DNA of 64,000 bases from Notospermus geniculatus (taxonomy: Eukaryota > Nemertea > Pilidiophora > Heteronemertea > Lineidae), in contig NMRB01000206.1 in the NCBI GenBank assembly GCA_002633025.1, forward strand, positions 206,121 to 270,120, given 5' to 3'. Below are positions 24,562 through 36,970 of the stretch, piece after piece. How positions within the stretch are numbered: the stretch's first letter is position 1; the number at the start of each line of letters is the position of its first letter. The position numbers and the translations under genes are program-made. The notes under the pieces are model-generated. The model did not search any database and had not been told where the DNA came from. It was given only the letters and a program-made list of their open reading frames with translations.

Positions 24562-25910
24562 AAATCGTACTGCACCGCAGTTCAAAAATTTAAAAAACTA
24601 ACCCACTAAAAGAAAAACCCACTAACAAGACATTTGGATTCTATGAACTACCAACTCTTTTAGTACCAACCTCGGCCCAGAGGAATTGGGGTGAGAGTGA
24701 TATATTCTCCGAAACCCTGCGGATGGTATAGGCCTACCCTATTTTACAGGAAGTTTGACGGACAAACCCTCGTGAATACACCTTCAGTAATATATAGAAT
24801 TATTTAGTCTCTACGTTATGGCCATTCGACGCCGCGCATTCCGTGAAACCACCCATTGGCCGACCGAAAGTGCTGGAAATACAATTTGTGGGTGATAATA
24901 GACGCTGACTGTAATGTTTTTTCGGTGGAGTTTTTGCTGGTGGTTGTTTGCGGAACTGGGCTTAGGGGACCCGTTAGCCACGTTAATTCACCAAGAAATG
25001 CTCCTCTCCTTCATTGGTATTAGTTGAATGGCCAAATTTACAGTTTTTCCCATTAGATTTTCGGCTGCTACGGATTCACTTCGACTTGTGCCAGTTGTAC
25101 GAGCTGGGTTCCGGTGAATTTTAATGAGTTAGTGGTGATTATTGCAGTAATTAGAATACTAAGGTGGCTCTTAGACAGCACGGCGCATCCTCAAACCAAA
25201 CCAATCAACACCCAAAGTAATAAATATGCAAAATGAAACCCGGGCAATTAGGACAGTCGAAACTTTACTAGGTAAGAAAATTGCCAGCAATCACCGTCTT
25301 AAAGACCATAAAGATGTGCATGTAATTAGCGAGTTAGCGAGGGAGCTGCTGTCAAGGGGCTGTTTATTTGTGGGGAATCTCCGTGTGCGAGAGCATTGAA
25401 GACCGACAAGAGACCGGCAGCCCCATCTGTCTTTCGGTTAATCATCCTCCCCAATCACACCAACCAGCAACCCGCAACAATTTTGCGTTTTCTCCTGTAG
25501 TAAATTTTAACCGACGACTGATTTGAGCGGCCTGAGTGCCGTTAAGGAAATTTGCATTCCCTCTCAGTAGTCTTGGCATGCGCAGCGCGTACCTAAACTA
25601 TACTCTGCGGGCTCCTAATTGCGCTAACTCTAAGGGGTGCGTGGCTTTTTTTAATCATCCTGATGAATCATTGGTCTGCAGAGACGCCGTGATCATTGAC
25701 AAGTGGGAAAAAGATGGCCGCCCCTGGTGGTGCCGCAGTGCACTCCGTCACTTGAAAGATACGGCTTTCTTTACGGCGAAGAGATTAATTCAAGTACTCC
25801 GAAGTTTATGGAATCAAACCCATTGACAACCACTTGGCGGTTGGCAAACGTCCTATTCTCTCACTGTCAGAGACGCGAAAAGAGGACTGTTACTGTACTG
25901 TGCCCGCGGG

Positions 25911-26619
25911 GCGCAAGGCTCCTCTCGTCAATGGAGCAAACTTTCTATTCTATTCGAGAGATTCAATTTTCCATTTTCAAGTAGTCTATCAGGAATTGAA
26001 AGACGCGTAAATTCAATTCTAATTTATCACAAAGACAAAAGCTAGTACTATGGTAGTATCTCTTTGACAAAATGGTTCCTTGCTTTAGTGCCGCCAGTCT
26101 ACTCCGAGGCCGTCGTGGGCGATTCATCTTCTCTTGAATGTCCTAGTACATGCACTAATTACATTTAGTGCAAAACAGCAAATCCTTCGGATATCAGCAG
26201 ATTGAAGTAATCATACGGTGCTAACGCGACCAATCAGCTGACTGATTTTTGTATTGTTTTTTTTTGGTATGGTATAATTCGTCTTTCGAATGGCTGATAT
26301 TTACAAAAGCTACCAAATGCTTTTACATAAAATTGTGTAGTGCATTTACATTGAACACTGGTGTGAAAATCTTAAGTAAAAGCATTTGATAACTTTATGA
26401 ATATCAGCCAATAAATCGCTGGCCTCGCATACGTATATGGCATACCGTAGTCGATCCGAACCTCTCTAAGTACTTCGTCAACCAGACGGCAATCCAGTCA
26501 ATATATTCCGTGAACCATCACGGTTATCCACCTCCCATCTCGCGGTACGTGAGCGACATTCGCCCATTTCCCCGCCTCCCTGTCGGCTGCAGGTTCTTAA
26601 CTCGCGGCTTCGACACAAA
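25911..26619 (+). repeat. Gap-associated duplication B, copy 1
   Basis: Begins GCGCAAGGCTCCTCTCG and runs directly into the 861-base N gap. The same sequence restarts right after the gap at 27481. Copy 1 contains a short fold-back element (26291-26410) that is missing from copy 2. Confidence 0.85.
26291..26410. mobile_element. Short fold-back element, TGGCTGATATTTA family
   Basis: TGGCTGATATTTACAAAAGC at one end, AATATCAGCCA at the other; related to the large palindrome at 44098-44330. Absent from the second copy of duplication B. Confidence 0.75.
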
Positions 26620-27480
26620 NNNNNNNNNNNNNNNNNNNNNNNNNNNNNNNNNNNNNNNNNNNNNNNNNNNNNNNNNNNNNNNNNNNNNNNNNNNNNNNNN
26701 NNNNNNNNNNNNNNNNNNNNNNNNNNNNNNNNNNNNNNNNNNNNNNNNNNNNNNNNNNNNNNNNNNNNNNNNNNNNNNNNNNNNNNNNNNNNNNNNNNNN
26801 NNNNNNNNNNNNNNNNNNNNNNNNNNNNNNNNNNNNNNNNNNNNNNNNNNNNNNNNNNNNNNNNNNNNNNNNNNNNNNNNNNNNNNNNNNNNNNNNNNNN
26901 NNNNNNNNNNNNNNNNNNNNNNNNNNNNNNNNNNNNNNNNNNNNNNNNNNNNNNNNNNNNNNNNNNNNNNNNNNNNNNNNNNNNNNNNNNNNNNNNNNNN
27001 NNNNNNNNNNNNNNNNNNNNNNNNNNNNNNNNNNNNNNNNNNNNNNNNNNNNNNNNNNNNNNNNNNNNNNNNNNNNNNNNNNNNNNNNNNNNNNNNNNNN
27101 NNNNNNNNNNNNNNNNNNNNNNNNNNNNNNNNNNNNNNNNNNNNNNNNNNNNNNNNNNNNNNNNNNNNNNNNNNNNNNNNNNNNNNNNNNNNNNNNNNNN
27201 NNNNNNNNNNNNNNNNNNNNNNNNNNNNNNNNNNNNNNNNNNNNNNNNNNNNNNNNNNNNNNNNNNNNNNNNNNNNNNNNNNNNNNNNNNNNNNNNNNNN
27301 NNNNNNNNNNNNNNNNNNNNNNNNNNNNNNNNNNNNNNNNNNNNNNNNNNNNNNNNNNNNNNNNNNNNNNNNNNNNNNNNNNNNNNNNNNNNNNNNNNNN
27401 NNNNNNNNNNNNNNNNNNNNNNNNNNNNNNNNNNNNNNNNNNNNNNNNNNNNNNNNNNNNNNNNNNNNNNNNNNNNNNNN
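26620..27480. other. Assembly gap (861 N)
   Basis: Unbroken run of N. Translations crossing it are meaningless. The gap is flanked by two copies of the same sequence, so its nominal size may not reflect real missing DNA. Confidence 0.99.
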
Positions 27481-28409
27481 GCGCAAGGCTCCTCTCGTCA
27501 ATGGAGCAAACTTTTTATTCTATTCGAGAGATTCAATTTTCCATTTTCAAGTAGTCTATCAGGAATTGAAAGACGCGTAAATTCGATTCTAATTTATCAC
27601 AAAGACAAAAGCTAGTACTATGGTAGTATCTGTTTGACAAAATGGTTCCTTGCTTTTAGTGCCGCCAGTCTACTCCAAGACCGTCGTGGGCGATTCATCT
27701 TCTCTTGAATGTTCTAGTACATGTACATGCACTAATTACATTTAGTGCAAATTAAAACAGCAAATCCTTCGGATATCAGCAGAATGAAGTAATCATACGG
27801 TGCTAACGCGACCAATCAGCTGACTGATCTTTGTATTGTTTTTTTGGTATGGTATAATCCCGGCCTCGCATCACTGTTAGAAATTATTAATTTTACAGTA
27901 GTAATTTTGCAGTAATTTTACAGAAAGTGCCTGCAGCAGAGTCCCCAGCACTTTCTGTAAATTTACATAATTTTTTTATGGTATGATTCATGTTTTCCTG
28001 TATTGATTGGACTCCATTGGACATCCCATTGATGCCTTCTGAGAGCAGTATGAAAATATAATTTGGTCAGCCTCCAGTCAAGTCTCTGTTAACATTTATT
28101 TAAGTCTGTAGTTATATAGATCACTCTGTAATTTTACAGATCCAGTGCTGGGGACTCTGCTGCACAGATTTTCTGTAAAATCTTCTGTTATTTCTAACAG
28201 TGTACGTATGGCATACTGTAGTCGATCCGAACCTCTCTAAGTACTTCGTCAACCAAGCAATTCAAACCAGACGGCAATCCAGTCAATATATTCCGTGAAC
28301 CATCACGGTTATCCACCTCCCATCTCGCGGTACGTGAGCGACATTCGCCCATTTCCCCGCCTCCCTGTCGGCTGCAGGTTCTTAACTCGCGGCTTCGGCA
28401 CAAAGCTAT
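27481..28409 (+). repeat. Gap-associated duplication B, copy 2
   Basis: Restart of the 25911 block after the gap. It carries a different insertion, the 331-bp element at 27872-28202, and about a dozen extra bases (AAGCAATTCAAACC) near 28254-28268. It continues past copy 1 at GGCTTCGGCACAAAGC. Confidence 0.85.
27872..28202. mobile_element. 331-bp TIR element with empty site
   Basis: CACTGTTAGAAATTATTAA at the left and TATTTCTAACAGTG at the right; inner GCAGCAGAGTCCCCAGCACT recurs inverted. The first copy of duplication B has GCATACGT without it, so it is a recent or polymorphic insertion. The flanking duplication is at most one or two bases. Confidence 0.8.
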
Positions 28410-29718
28410 GACAAATTATTCAGTATATTGAGACACAATCATCTTCCGATTAATTAATAAAATTTAATCTACTAAACGCTGCCATTACGCGAGTCAACAC
28501 GCAGCCAATGATATGACACCAAGGGTGAAGGATTTATTATTCATTATCGAAGCCTTTATCATATTCACTTGTCATATCGATATGAGCAAGAGGCGCATGC
28601 GCGGCTGGTATCTTCGCAGACGAAGCAGTCACCGTCTCTGGGAGCGGTTATAATATCGCTTGAGGTATAGTGAATTCTCCGTATGACCTATGACAGCAGA
28701 GATGTTGCAGGCAAAGGCCACCGTAAAACGTTAATTAGTAAAAATGCAGTTTTGCTGGAAAATATTTTAAAAAAGCCGGAACTCTCTGCCGACCTGTAAC
28801 TGTATGGGGGAAACTTCCGGTGCGATCTGAGTGCGGGCCTGAAACCTCACCACTTCCGGTACGATAACCTCGTTCCAGGTTAGTACACATTGACCCTTCT
28901 CGTTAATATTTCTCAATCATTAACATTGGAAGTCTCAGAAGGAGCTTATTTCAGTCACGCCTGATCTAATCTGCCGCTTCTGCTGCTGTTAACAGCCCTC
29001 TTCATCATCAGCAGACGCGCTTGATTGATCATTCTTGTCCTATTAGCGGTGATAATTGTTTCAAACTTGTCACGTCTTCGTCGAATTCGCAAGTCACGCA
29101 TGGGATGATGGTGTTTTAAAAAACGATTTCTGTTCAAAACAGAAAAAAAAAGAAATCTCTGGATTCTTTTGGGATCTTTGAGAAAGAGTTATCATGGTCG
29201 TCTGCTGCCTCTCAACATCCCGTTAACATTGATATGAAATGATTTCATGAAGGCGGACGTCACAACGCAATTCATCAACATATTCTCGCAAATGCAAACT
29301 GTGCGTTGATGTCAGCCGGGCAAATCCGATAGCATGTTGTTGCCTATAAGCACGGGACCATTAACCACGCTGTTCTTCTTCGTAATGAGATCAACCATTC
29401 CCAGGGCGTTCGGAAGATTACAAGGGAACATAATACTCATCATATGAATGGCCCATTCCCCTTACGTACAAGTGACATTAATCTTCAAAGTGTCTTAAGA
29501 CTTGTTCGGGTCAGGAAAACGGTCCTTTTCAGAGATTGCAGGTTGTAGTCGATGTGAAACCTGTTGTGTTTGGTCGGGTCACCCTAAACCATGTAGTTTG
29601 CGAGATTGCGCACTGAAAAAAACAAGAGTTGATGATTGGCATTGTATCAAATTCTTGATCTGGTATACTTGATACAAGGACATAGATCTACATGTACATG
29701 TAGAAACAGTCATCCACC
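28410..29718. other. Intergenic stretch, nothing recognised
   Basis: Largely single-copy-looking sequence with AT-rich patches (TTAATTAATAAAATT at 28452) and no coding, RNA or repeat structure I can support. Confidence 0.5.
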
Positions 29719-29722
29719 TTAA

Positions 29723-30256
29723 AGGTACCTGAAACGGTTTTATCAACTTCTGGTTTTCTGCATAATACTGTAGAGCATTAATCAGGCATCATGAAACTGA
29801 AAACCGCATGAAAATCGGGTCATCCATTTCCAAGTTATGGGAATTTAAAAAGGACGACTACACACCCTAACAACCATGTCAGGCAGCGGTGAACAGCACA
29901 TTTGATGTCATTGGATGTTTTAAAAATATAAAAAACATTAAAATAACTCATTTAACTCGGGGAGTTAGGTGTAGTTTCGATGTATTTTTCTTGTTCAGTC
30001 AGTCGTACTGCAGTTATTTCCTTAATATGGATTCTGAGGACAATATTTGGATTTCTGGACAGCACAATTGAACTCACGAACCCACTGCCTGGTCAACCAT
30101 GGATACCAAGTTAGTTGGTTGTCATGCAGAAACACATCTTAAATTTGGTATAACACTGTTATTAATGATCCAATCTTCATGCAACTTTCACTGAACTGTT
30201 TTTTACTCGAACTACTTTTCAGAGAAAAAAATCATGAAATGCAGTTCAGGTAACCT
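29723..30256. mobile_element. TTAA-flanked element, about 0.5 kb
   Basis: AGGTACCTGAA at the left and TTCAGGTAACC at the right are inverted, with TTAA immediately outside each end. The interior shows no clear ORF. Confidence 0.55.
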
Positions 30257-30962
30257 TTAAATTGGAGCCGTGTTGGCAAAGCTGGCATTATCTCACAACT
30301 AAAATCATCACTTTTTGTTAGCATTGTTCAATTTTGTCACCGATTTTTCGCCCTTTTCCTCTCTATTGGCTGTTGATGCATATTCAAATCATTTGGGGTC
30401 AAAAACGTGTCACAAACACAAAAAGAAATTTAAACGAATCACCGGCTTCGAGTTATTCTACGATGTTTTGAGAAATTTTCGAGGTTATTTTTGAGGACGC
30501 CTTCTGATTGGTCATCATTGAATCACATGATCTCAGCGCGGTACACTATGCTTCAGGAAAAAAATGGCTGTCATCCTTTTCATAACTTGAGAAGTTCGAC
30601 ACGCTGTGATATCATTACTAACCCTTCCGGTAAGGTACCATATTTCATTTTTTAATGTGTACATGTAGCAAAACGGTCTCCATGTCTTATTGATAACTTA
30701 GATTATTCAAATACGCAGAGATTGGAACAGTCTTGTGGCGCAGTCCCGATGGGAATGGCACTCGAGAGCACTGGACGGTGTACATCATCCACTGCTAATA
30801 CCAGCATGACGAGATAAATTACGTACATTGTCAGACCATGGAGGTATTATGAAGAATACCTCCATGGAAAACCTCCAGACCAACATGAGGGCGTGATCGG
30901 GGTCAGATAGATGTGAGTCGCTATAGATTATTGCGCCATTTTTCATCTAAATGCACAGGAAT

Positions 30963-31035
30963 GGGGGACTAGCTCAAATGGTAGAGCGCTCGCTTAGCAT
31001 GCGAGAGGTACCGGGATCGATACCCGGGTTCTCCA
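30963..31035 (+). tRNA. tRNA-Ala (AGC), array copy 1
   Basis: 73-nt cloverleaf: acceptor GGGGGAC pairs with GTTCTCC (two G-U pairs), D arm GCTC/GAGC, anticodon stem CTCGC/GCGAG with loop TTAGCAT (anticodon AGC, alanine), T arm CCGGG/CCCGG with loop ATCGATA, and an A discriminator. CCA is not encoded beyond this. A T-rich Pol III terminator follows within about 10 bases. No intron. First of six copies in tandem. Confidence 0.95.
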
Positions 31036-31555
31036 GGCATTTCTTTTTTTCAGTGGTTGTGTGCAGTCTTAACATTCAAAGAAGAAAATTAAAAAATATA
31101 TTTTATATTTTTTATATATATTTTTTTTCGGCCAAGACAACTTCAGTTTCTACCGAGCAAATTAGCCTACCATGCTGCAAGAATACCTTGGAATGGGCCC
31201 TACATGGTACATTTTCCCCTAAGACAGATCCTCTGTAGCTTCTTCCTGCTTTTCCCTTTTTCCTATTGCACTCACTATGTTTATTGTACCTTCTCCCAAT
31301 ACGATAAAATGTAATATTTTTATAAGGAATCAATAAACACATTTGAAATTTGAATTTGAATTTGTATATTTGTTCGCTTGGTGTGATTCATAAAGAACAG
31401 TGGCGACATTCTTTATAGATTATAGGCCTACATGTAAACAGACCTGGGGGCGATGCACGCAATTTCTATCGGCAGAATCAGGGCGTGATTTCTGACAGGG
31501 GTCAGATAGACCTGATAACTGTTCCGCCACATTCCGTCGACTAACTGACAGGAAT

Positions 31556-31628
31556 GGGGGACTAGCTCAAATGGTAGAGCGCTCGCTTAGCATGCGAGAG
31601 GTACCGGGATCGATACCCGAGTTCTCCA
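31556..31628 (+). tRNA. tRNA-Ala (AGC), array copy 2, T-stem variant
   Basis: Same 73-nt gene with anticodon AGC, but the 3' side of the T stem reads CCCGA instead of CCCGG. This replaces the closing C-G pair (positions 49-65) with C-A. The change also lies just outside the B box. It may still be transcribed but is a candidate for a weakened or decaying copy. A T-run terminator follows. Confidence 0.9.
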
Positions 31629-31978
31629 GGCGTTTCTTTTTTTCAGTGGTTGTGTGTATTCGTAACTGCAGTCTTCACATTAAAAAAGAAAATTAAAATA
31701 TATATTTTATATTAATGTATATTTTTTTCAGCCAGGACAACTGCAGCTTCTACCGAGCAAGCTTAGGCCTGCCCTGCAGCTACCTTGCAACTGGCCCTTG
31801 TTCGCTGCAACTAGCACACTGGCGACATTAGATAGGCCTAACAAAACAGACATGGGGCGACGGACGATTTTCTAAATTGGCAGAATCAGGGCGCGTGATT
31901 TCTGACAGGGGTCAGACAGACGTGATGGCTTTTTCATTACATGTAGTTCCGCCACATTCGGTCCACATACACAGGAAT

Positions 31979-32051
31979 GGGGGACTAGCTCAAATGGAAG
32001 AGCGCTCGCTTAGCATGCGAGAGGTACCGGGATCGATACCCGGGTTCTCCA
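31979..32051 (+). tRNA. tRNA-Ala (AGC), array copy 3, D-loop variant
   Basis: Same cloverleaf as copy 1 with one change in the D loop (AATGGAAG in place of AATGGTAG), inside the A-box promoter region. All stems are intact; T-run terminator downstream. Confidence 0.93.
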
Positions 32052-32392
32052 GGCGTTTCTTTTTTCAGTGGTTGTGTGTATTCGTAACAGCAGTCTTCAC
32101 ATTCAAAGAAGAAAATTAAAATATATATTTTTATATAAATTTTTTTAGCCAGGACAACTGAGCTTCTACCGAGCAAGCTTAGGCCTACCCTGCTGCTAGA
32201 ATACCTTGCAATAGGCCCCATATTTGTTCGCTGCGGCTTGGTATGAATCATAAAGCACAGTGGCGACATTCTTTAGATAGGCCTACATGTATATCACAAA
32301 ACAGACCTGGGCCGATGTACGCATTTTCTATCGCCAAATCAGGGCGTAATTTCTGATTAGTTCCGCCACATTCCATCGACATACATAAGAAT

Positions 32393-32465
32393 GGGGGACT
32401 AGCTCAAATGGTAGAGCGCTCGCTTAGCATGCGAGAGGTACCGGGATCGATACCCGGGTTCTCCA
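32393..32465 (+). tRNA. tRNA-Ala (AGC), array copy 4
   Basis: Identical to copy 1 over all 73 positions; anticodon AGC; a run of seven T residues shortly downstream acts as the likely Pol III terminator. Confidence 0.95.
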
Positions 32466-32843
32466 GGCATTTCTTTTTTTGAGTTGTTATGTGTTTTCGT
32501 AACTGCAGTCTTCACATTCAAAGAAGAAAATCAAAATATATATTTTATATTGATATATATTTTTTTCAGCCAGGACAACTGCGCTACCGAGCAAGCTTAG
32601 GCCTACCCTGCTGCTAGAATACCTTGCAATAGGCCCTTGTTCGCTGCACCTTGGTATGATTCATAAAGCACACTGGCGACATTAGATAGGCCTAACAAAA
32701 CAGACCTGGGGGCGACGGACGATTTTCTATTGGCAGAATCAGGGTGCGTGATTTCTGACAGGGGCGGTGACAGGGGTCAGACAGACGTGATAGCTTTTTC
32801 TTTACATGTAGTTCCGCCACATGCCGTCCACATACACGTGAAT

Positions 32844-32916
32844 GGGGGACTAGCTCAAATGGTAGAGCGCTCGCTTAGCATGCGAGAGATACCGGGATCG
32901 ATACCCGGGTTCTCCA
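32844..32916 (+). tRNA. tRNA-Ala (AGC), array copy 5, variable-loop variant
   Basis: Same gene with one base change in the variable loop (AGATA rather than AGGTA); stems intact. The downstream terminator is TTTTTT. Confidence 0.94.
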
Positions 32917-33290
32917 GCTATGTTTTTTCAGTGGTTACTATAATACATGTATGTGTTTTCGTAACTGCGGTCTTCACATTCAAAGAAGAAATTTAAAATA
33001 TAAATTTTATATTTTTTTCCAGCCAGGACAACTGCAGTTTCTACCGAGCAAACGTAGGCCTACACTGCTGCTATTGCAATAGGCCCTATAAATTTGTACT
33101 TGTTCGCTGCACCTTGGTATGATTCATAAAGCACACTGGCGACATTCTTAGATAGGCCTAACAAAACAGACCTGGGGGCGATGGACGCATTTTCTATTAG
33201 CAGAATCAGGGCGTGATTTCTGACAGGGGTCCGAGAGACGTGATAGTTGTTTGATTAGTTCCGCCACATTCCGTCGACATACACAGGAAT

Positions 33291-33363
33291 GGGGGACTAG
33301 CTCAAATGGTAGAGCGCTCGCTTAGCATGCGAGAGGTACCGGGATCGATACCCGGGTTCTCCA
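33291..33363 (+). tRNA. tRNA-Ala (AGC), array copy 6
   Basis: Identical to copy 1; T-run terminator (TTTTT) about 10 bases downstream. Last complete copy of the array. Confidence 0.95.
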
Positions 33364-33560
33364 GCTATTTCTTTTTCAGTGGTTGCTATATGTGTTTTCG
33401 TAACTGCAGTCTTCACATTCAAAGAAGAAATTTAAAATATGCATTTCATATTTTTTATATTTTTTTCCAGCCAGGACAACTGCAGTTTCTACCGAGCAAA
33501 CCTAGGCCTACCCTGCTGCTAGAATACCTTGCAGTAGGCCCCCTGTTTGTTGTCTGCACC

Positions 33561-36500
33561 GTGATATGATTCGTAAAAATCCATCCAAGAGGAGGGATAC
33601 AATCTGTGCGATGTCTCAACTGAATCACGCACTCGATGATAACCACGACGCAAAATATTACAAAAAAGAAATAAATCGATTTATTTGCCCTGAACTGCAC
33701 ATCCAATTGCACACGCCATGTCATTACCGATCAGTTTACGACCTCTCTAAGTCTAACTGCCATTACCAGCTCCCAGGGTTAACACAACACTCGGCAACAA
33801 TTAATAAAATTAAGACATGCAAACCCTTTTCTTAGTTGTTGAATCCCTTGAGATGCTCTTCAACTCAAAACGCCAGAAGTTATAACTCGGCAGAGATGAA
33901 TTAGAAATGAAGCACGCAACATTTAGGCAATACGGATTTCTGTCTAATTGCCAACGTCAGTTTTTATCTACGTTCAGACATTTGCACGTGATCAGAAACG
34001 CTGCATCCGATTGGACAATCAAATGTGACGTCAAAGTCGTCGCAAATGGTAAAAGCAATCCGCACCCCATGATTTTATAGACTTCTATTTTGAGAAATTC
34101 TTGCGCACCATCTCGACTTCTTTTTTTCTTATCACATTCACAATGAAATCGACACCACCCCTTCGGAGTTTGCGTATCTGAACTCATCTGCCCCCACGTT
34201 TGAACAGACGATATCTTCTTTTGAAGTTTTCTAAAATCCTTGGATATAAATGGGAAAAAAATTAAAGAAACTTTCTTCAGATGGTTCACAGGAACAACCT
34301 TTCTTCAAATATTTTCCGATCAGTACCATAGGATGTGAGAAAACTTTGACAGAAGATGCCATCTGCTGGACTCTGGGGACAGATGAGTTAAAATAAACGA
34401 CAGCGTTGGCCGGGCACTAAGCGCAGGCTCAGTGGAGTCTACGCTTTCCTCAGTACCACGCCCTGTTTTCCATTTTTTGTCTTGAAAGACAAGGCAAAGA
34501 TGAACTTTTATATGTTCAACCTCATTCAAATGGTCCTGAGTTTCAGCTTTTCCTTACCAAAGAAACCGCAGAACATCCTCCTCCCTCTGATCGTCAACAC
34601 TCACGGCCAACGGTTCACCTGAATGGTCGCGTGTCGTAGCGACGTTATAACACCAGTCATGTATCTTCATTAAGGCTTCGGACGTAATAAATGATTTATG
34701 AGTTGTGGCCCTATTATCACAATTAAAGATAGTGTCTTGGATCATCCGTTGTCAATTGAAGTCTATAAGGTGATTAAAGTTACAAGGAGCACCAGTATGG
34801 GTTGGTCTGGTATCATCAAGGGACACCTAACGCTATTGGTCCACGGGCTTTATTGCCGCCACGTTATTAACCCAACTAATAGAATTTCTGTAACCCGCCG
34901 ACCTTATAAACGAATCTTTAAATCAAGTTAGCTATAGGCGAAGAGGAACATATTGTATCGTGAGTGGTAATTTCTGACTCGGGGCTCAGAGATGTCGAGA
35001 ACTGTTAAATCGAATCACGGTGGCTCGCCTTTCGCCGGGCTGCATGCATAGACCAGCCGGTGACGATCAGACACTGAATACGGTCTTAATTCTGTCGATC
35101 ATGGCTCATCCGCTCAGAGAAATTAAATTTTGCAGGGCTTCTTAAGAAGGGATAATAAGCCGCTGCGCTGACTTGGAAGCAGGTTGCACGCATGGCATGA
35201 ATTGGTCGACTCATTGGACCAATAACAGCGTCTGATACCGGCAAGGCTCTATGTGGGATGCGTTCCTGTGTTGACTTTTGTTGCTATAGGAACTGGCTTC
35301 ATTTGAAAAAAGACAATCATTTTGTCGAATTGTGTATTCGCATCATTACATCACTAACATTCATGACCAAATCTCTAGATTTTTAACGCACCGTAAAAAG
35401 GTTGTATTTTTGCTATTTTGCGGTCTATTGGTTCTTCAACAGTCGCACTACCTACCAAAAAGTCACCCATTCCTTTTTATTTACCGATACGTATGCGTCC
35501 CCGCTTCCATGCTGCATATGGGCTACAGAACGATGTGACAGAGTAAAATGCACACAGCAGACCGGGAAACGGATGAGGGTGGCACAAAAGGAGAAAACGC
35601 GAGAAGTGAAAGTTGCCAAACTGTCGTCTGCTCGTGATGATCACGTGTCAGGTTGTTTGATCATTGCGCATGTCTTTAATCTTAGAACATATCGTTTGAT
35701 GCTGGGTAAGGCAACGTTGTTAATTAGTGATATTGGGCATGTATATTGAGCCTTTATTGAAAGCTACAGCCCGCCTCTCCTGCCCCTAATACCTTGTACT
35801 TCAAAATAACCCAAGTGCGTGATCGCTGTCGACCACAGTCGCCAACACACAGGTAGATGTTTCCTAAAGAGGAATTGACAATCAACTGCGGTCATCCTTG
35901 TTATGGAGAGTTACTAGAGTAGTCGCGTGCCCGTCTGGAATGCTCGCCAAGTTTCAGATAATTTAATCAAGAAATCAGTGTCGCTGATTAAATTTCACTT
36001 AAAGAACATGCGCTTCCATTAAAATTTCAAACGCATTTACGTCCGAGTTAACATACGACTGACATCTGAGTTTGCTAGCGTTCGGCAGCTGTGTCGTTTA
36101 AATCCGCGATTCAACCTTTTTTAATCATAAAAAATGAGAACTTACATCTTGACTCGAAATCTGTGGCAGAAAGGTAAAAAAGAAACAGGCTATCAACACG
36201 GCGTATTAAACAGGGCCGAATAATCAAAATTTTACCAAACCAATTTTACCAAACAAATTCTCATGGCTGAGGTGACCAGGTGCCCCGCCGTGTGCAGAAT
36301 CAGGACAAATCCGCGTGCATTCACCTCCCCTCCCAGTCTCCCAATCCGAGATTCAGACTCACTCGAGTGGAACGAATCACAAAGATGCCCATCATTTTGA
36401 TTAAGACATGGAGGTGAGACCTCTCAAGTGCGGTTGTCCCAAGCCGCTTAACAAGACAATCCACGCCAGTTTCGACCTTAGCTTCTATTCGCCTCTCATG

Positions 36501-36817
36501 GTTACCTAATTAATGACACTCCACTCGGGTCTTTACCCAATTTGTCCAAGATGGTCTTCATTGCTCATGGATGCTTTACGAATACTAAGAGCGACTTAGC
36601 GCTCGCAAAAGTCGTGAGAAGACACTGGTGACTTTGGACCAATATGCTTTGCGTCGGCCCTGGTGCATTGTACTTTTGAAGTACAATACGCCGTGTATTT
36701 TTTATAAGACAGAATAGTTTTGACGAAGGGTGTACACCCTTAGTCAAAATAATTGTCCACCAAATGTTTTTCAGAGACACCTTTTCGTATGCATAATCTA
36801 CGGCCACGACGACAAGG
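33561..36817. other. Intergenic stretch, nothing recognised
   Basis: No ORF with codon-like structure or family resemblance, and no long inverted repeat apart from a small hairpin around 36722-36753 (TTTTGACGAAGGGTGTACAC). Possible regulatory DNA, unproven. Confidence 0.5.
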
Positions 36818-36970
36818 GAGTTTATGAAATCAAACTACATGTACATGTATAAACGTTAACTTTATGACAACGTTATTTTACTGCGAATTCACCAGATTAT
36901 ATATTGCATTTTCGGTACAAAAAATAACGTGGTCGTAAAGTTAACGTTTACCGTTTGATTTCTTAAACTC
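36818..36970. mobile_element. Fold-back element, GAAATCAAAC family, copy 1
   Basis: GAGTTTATGAAATCAAAC ... GTTTGATTTCTTAAACTC with inner AACGTTAACTTTATGACAAC and its complement. Homologous to 53798-53951 in a PRDM14 intron. Confidence 0.75.

Larger units (their letters stand above)
30890..33560 (+). repeat. Tandem array of a tRNA-Ala-containing unit (six units)
   Basis: Each unit holds, in order: an upstream block with a CAGAATCAGGGCGTGATTTC-like motif and TTCCGCCACATTCCGTC, the tRNA, TTTCAGTGGTTGTGTG, CTGCAGTCTTCACATT, an AT-rich stretch, GCCAGGACAACTGCAG, CTACCGAGCAA and TAGGCCTACCCTGC. tRNA starts are 593, 423, 414, 451 and 447 bases apart, so units differ by small indels. The whole unit, not only the tRNA, is repeated; this indicates unequal crossing-over rather than retroposition. 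Both the upstream and downstream blocks are conserved across units. Confidence 0.9.

Noticed and set aside
25536-25984. Overlapping 96- and 93-codon ORFs
   Set aside because: No recognisable family, no splice signals, and the end lies in the duplicated block with a different reading after the gap.
26510-27580. Long ORFs of 325 and 356 codons on both strands
   Set aside because: They consist almost wholly of N translated as unknown residues; they are artefacts of the assembly gap.
33306-33569. ORFs starting at the tRNA copies (MVERSLSMREVPGS-type peptides)
   Set aside because: They are translations of the tRNA gene itself, repeated with each array unit.
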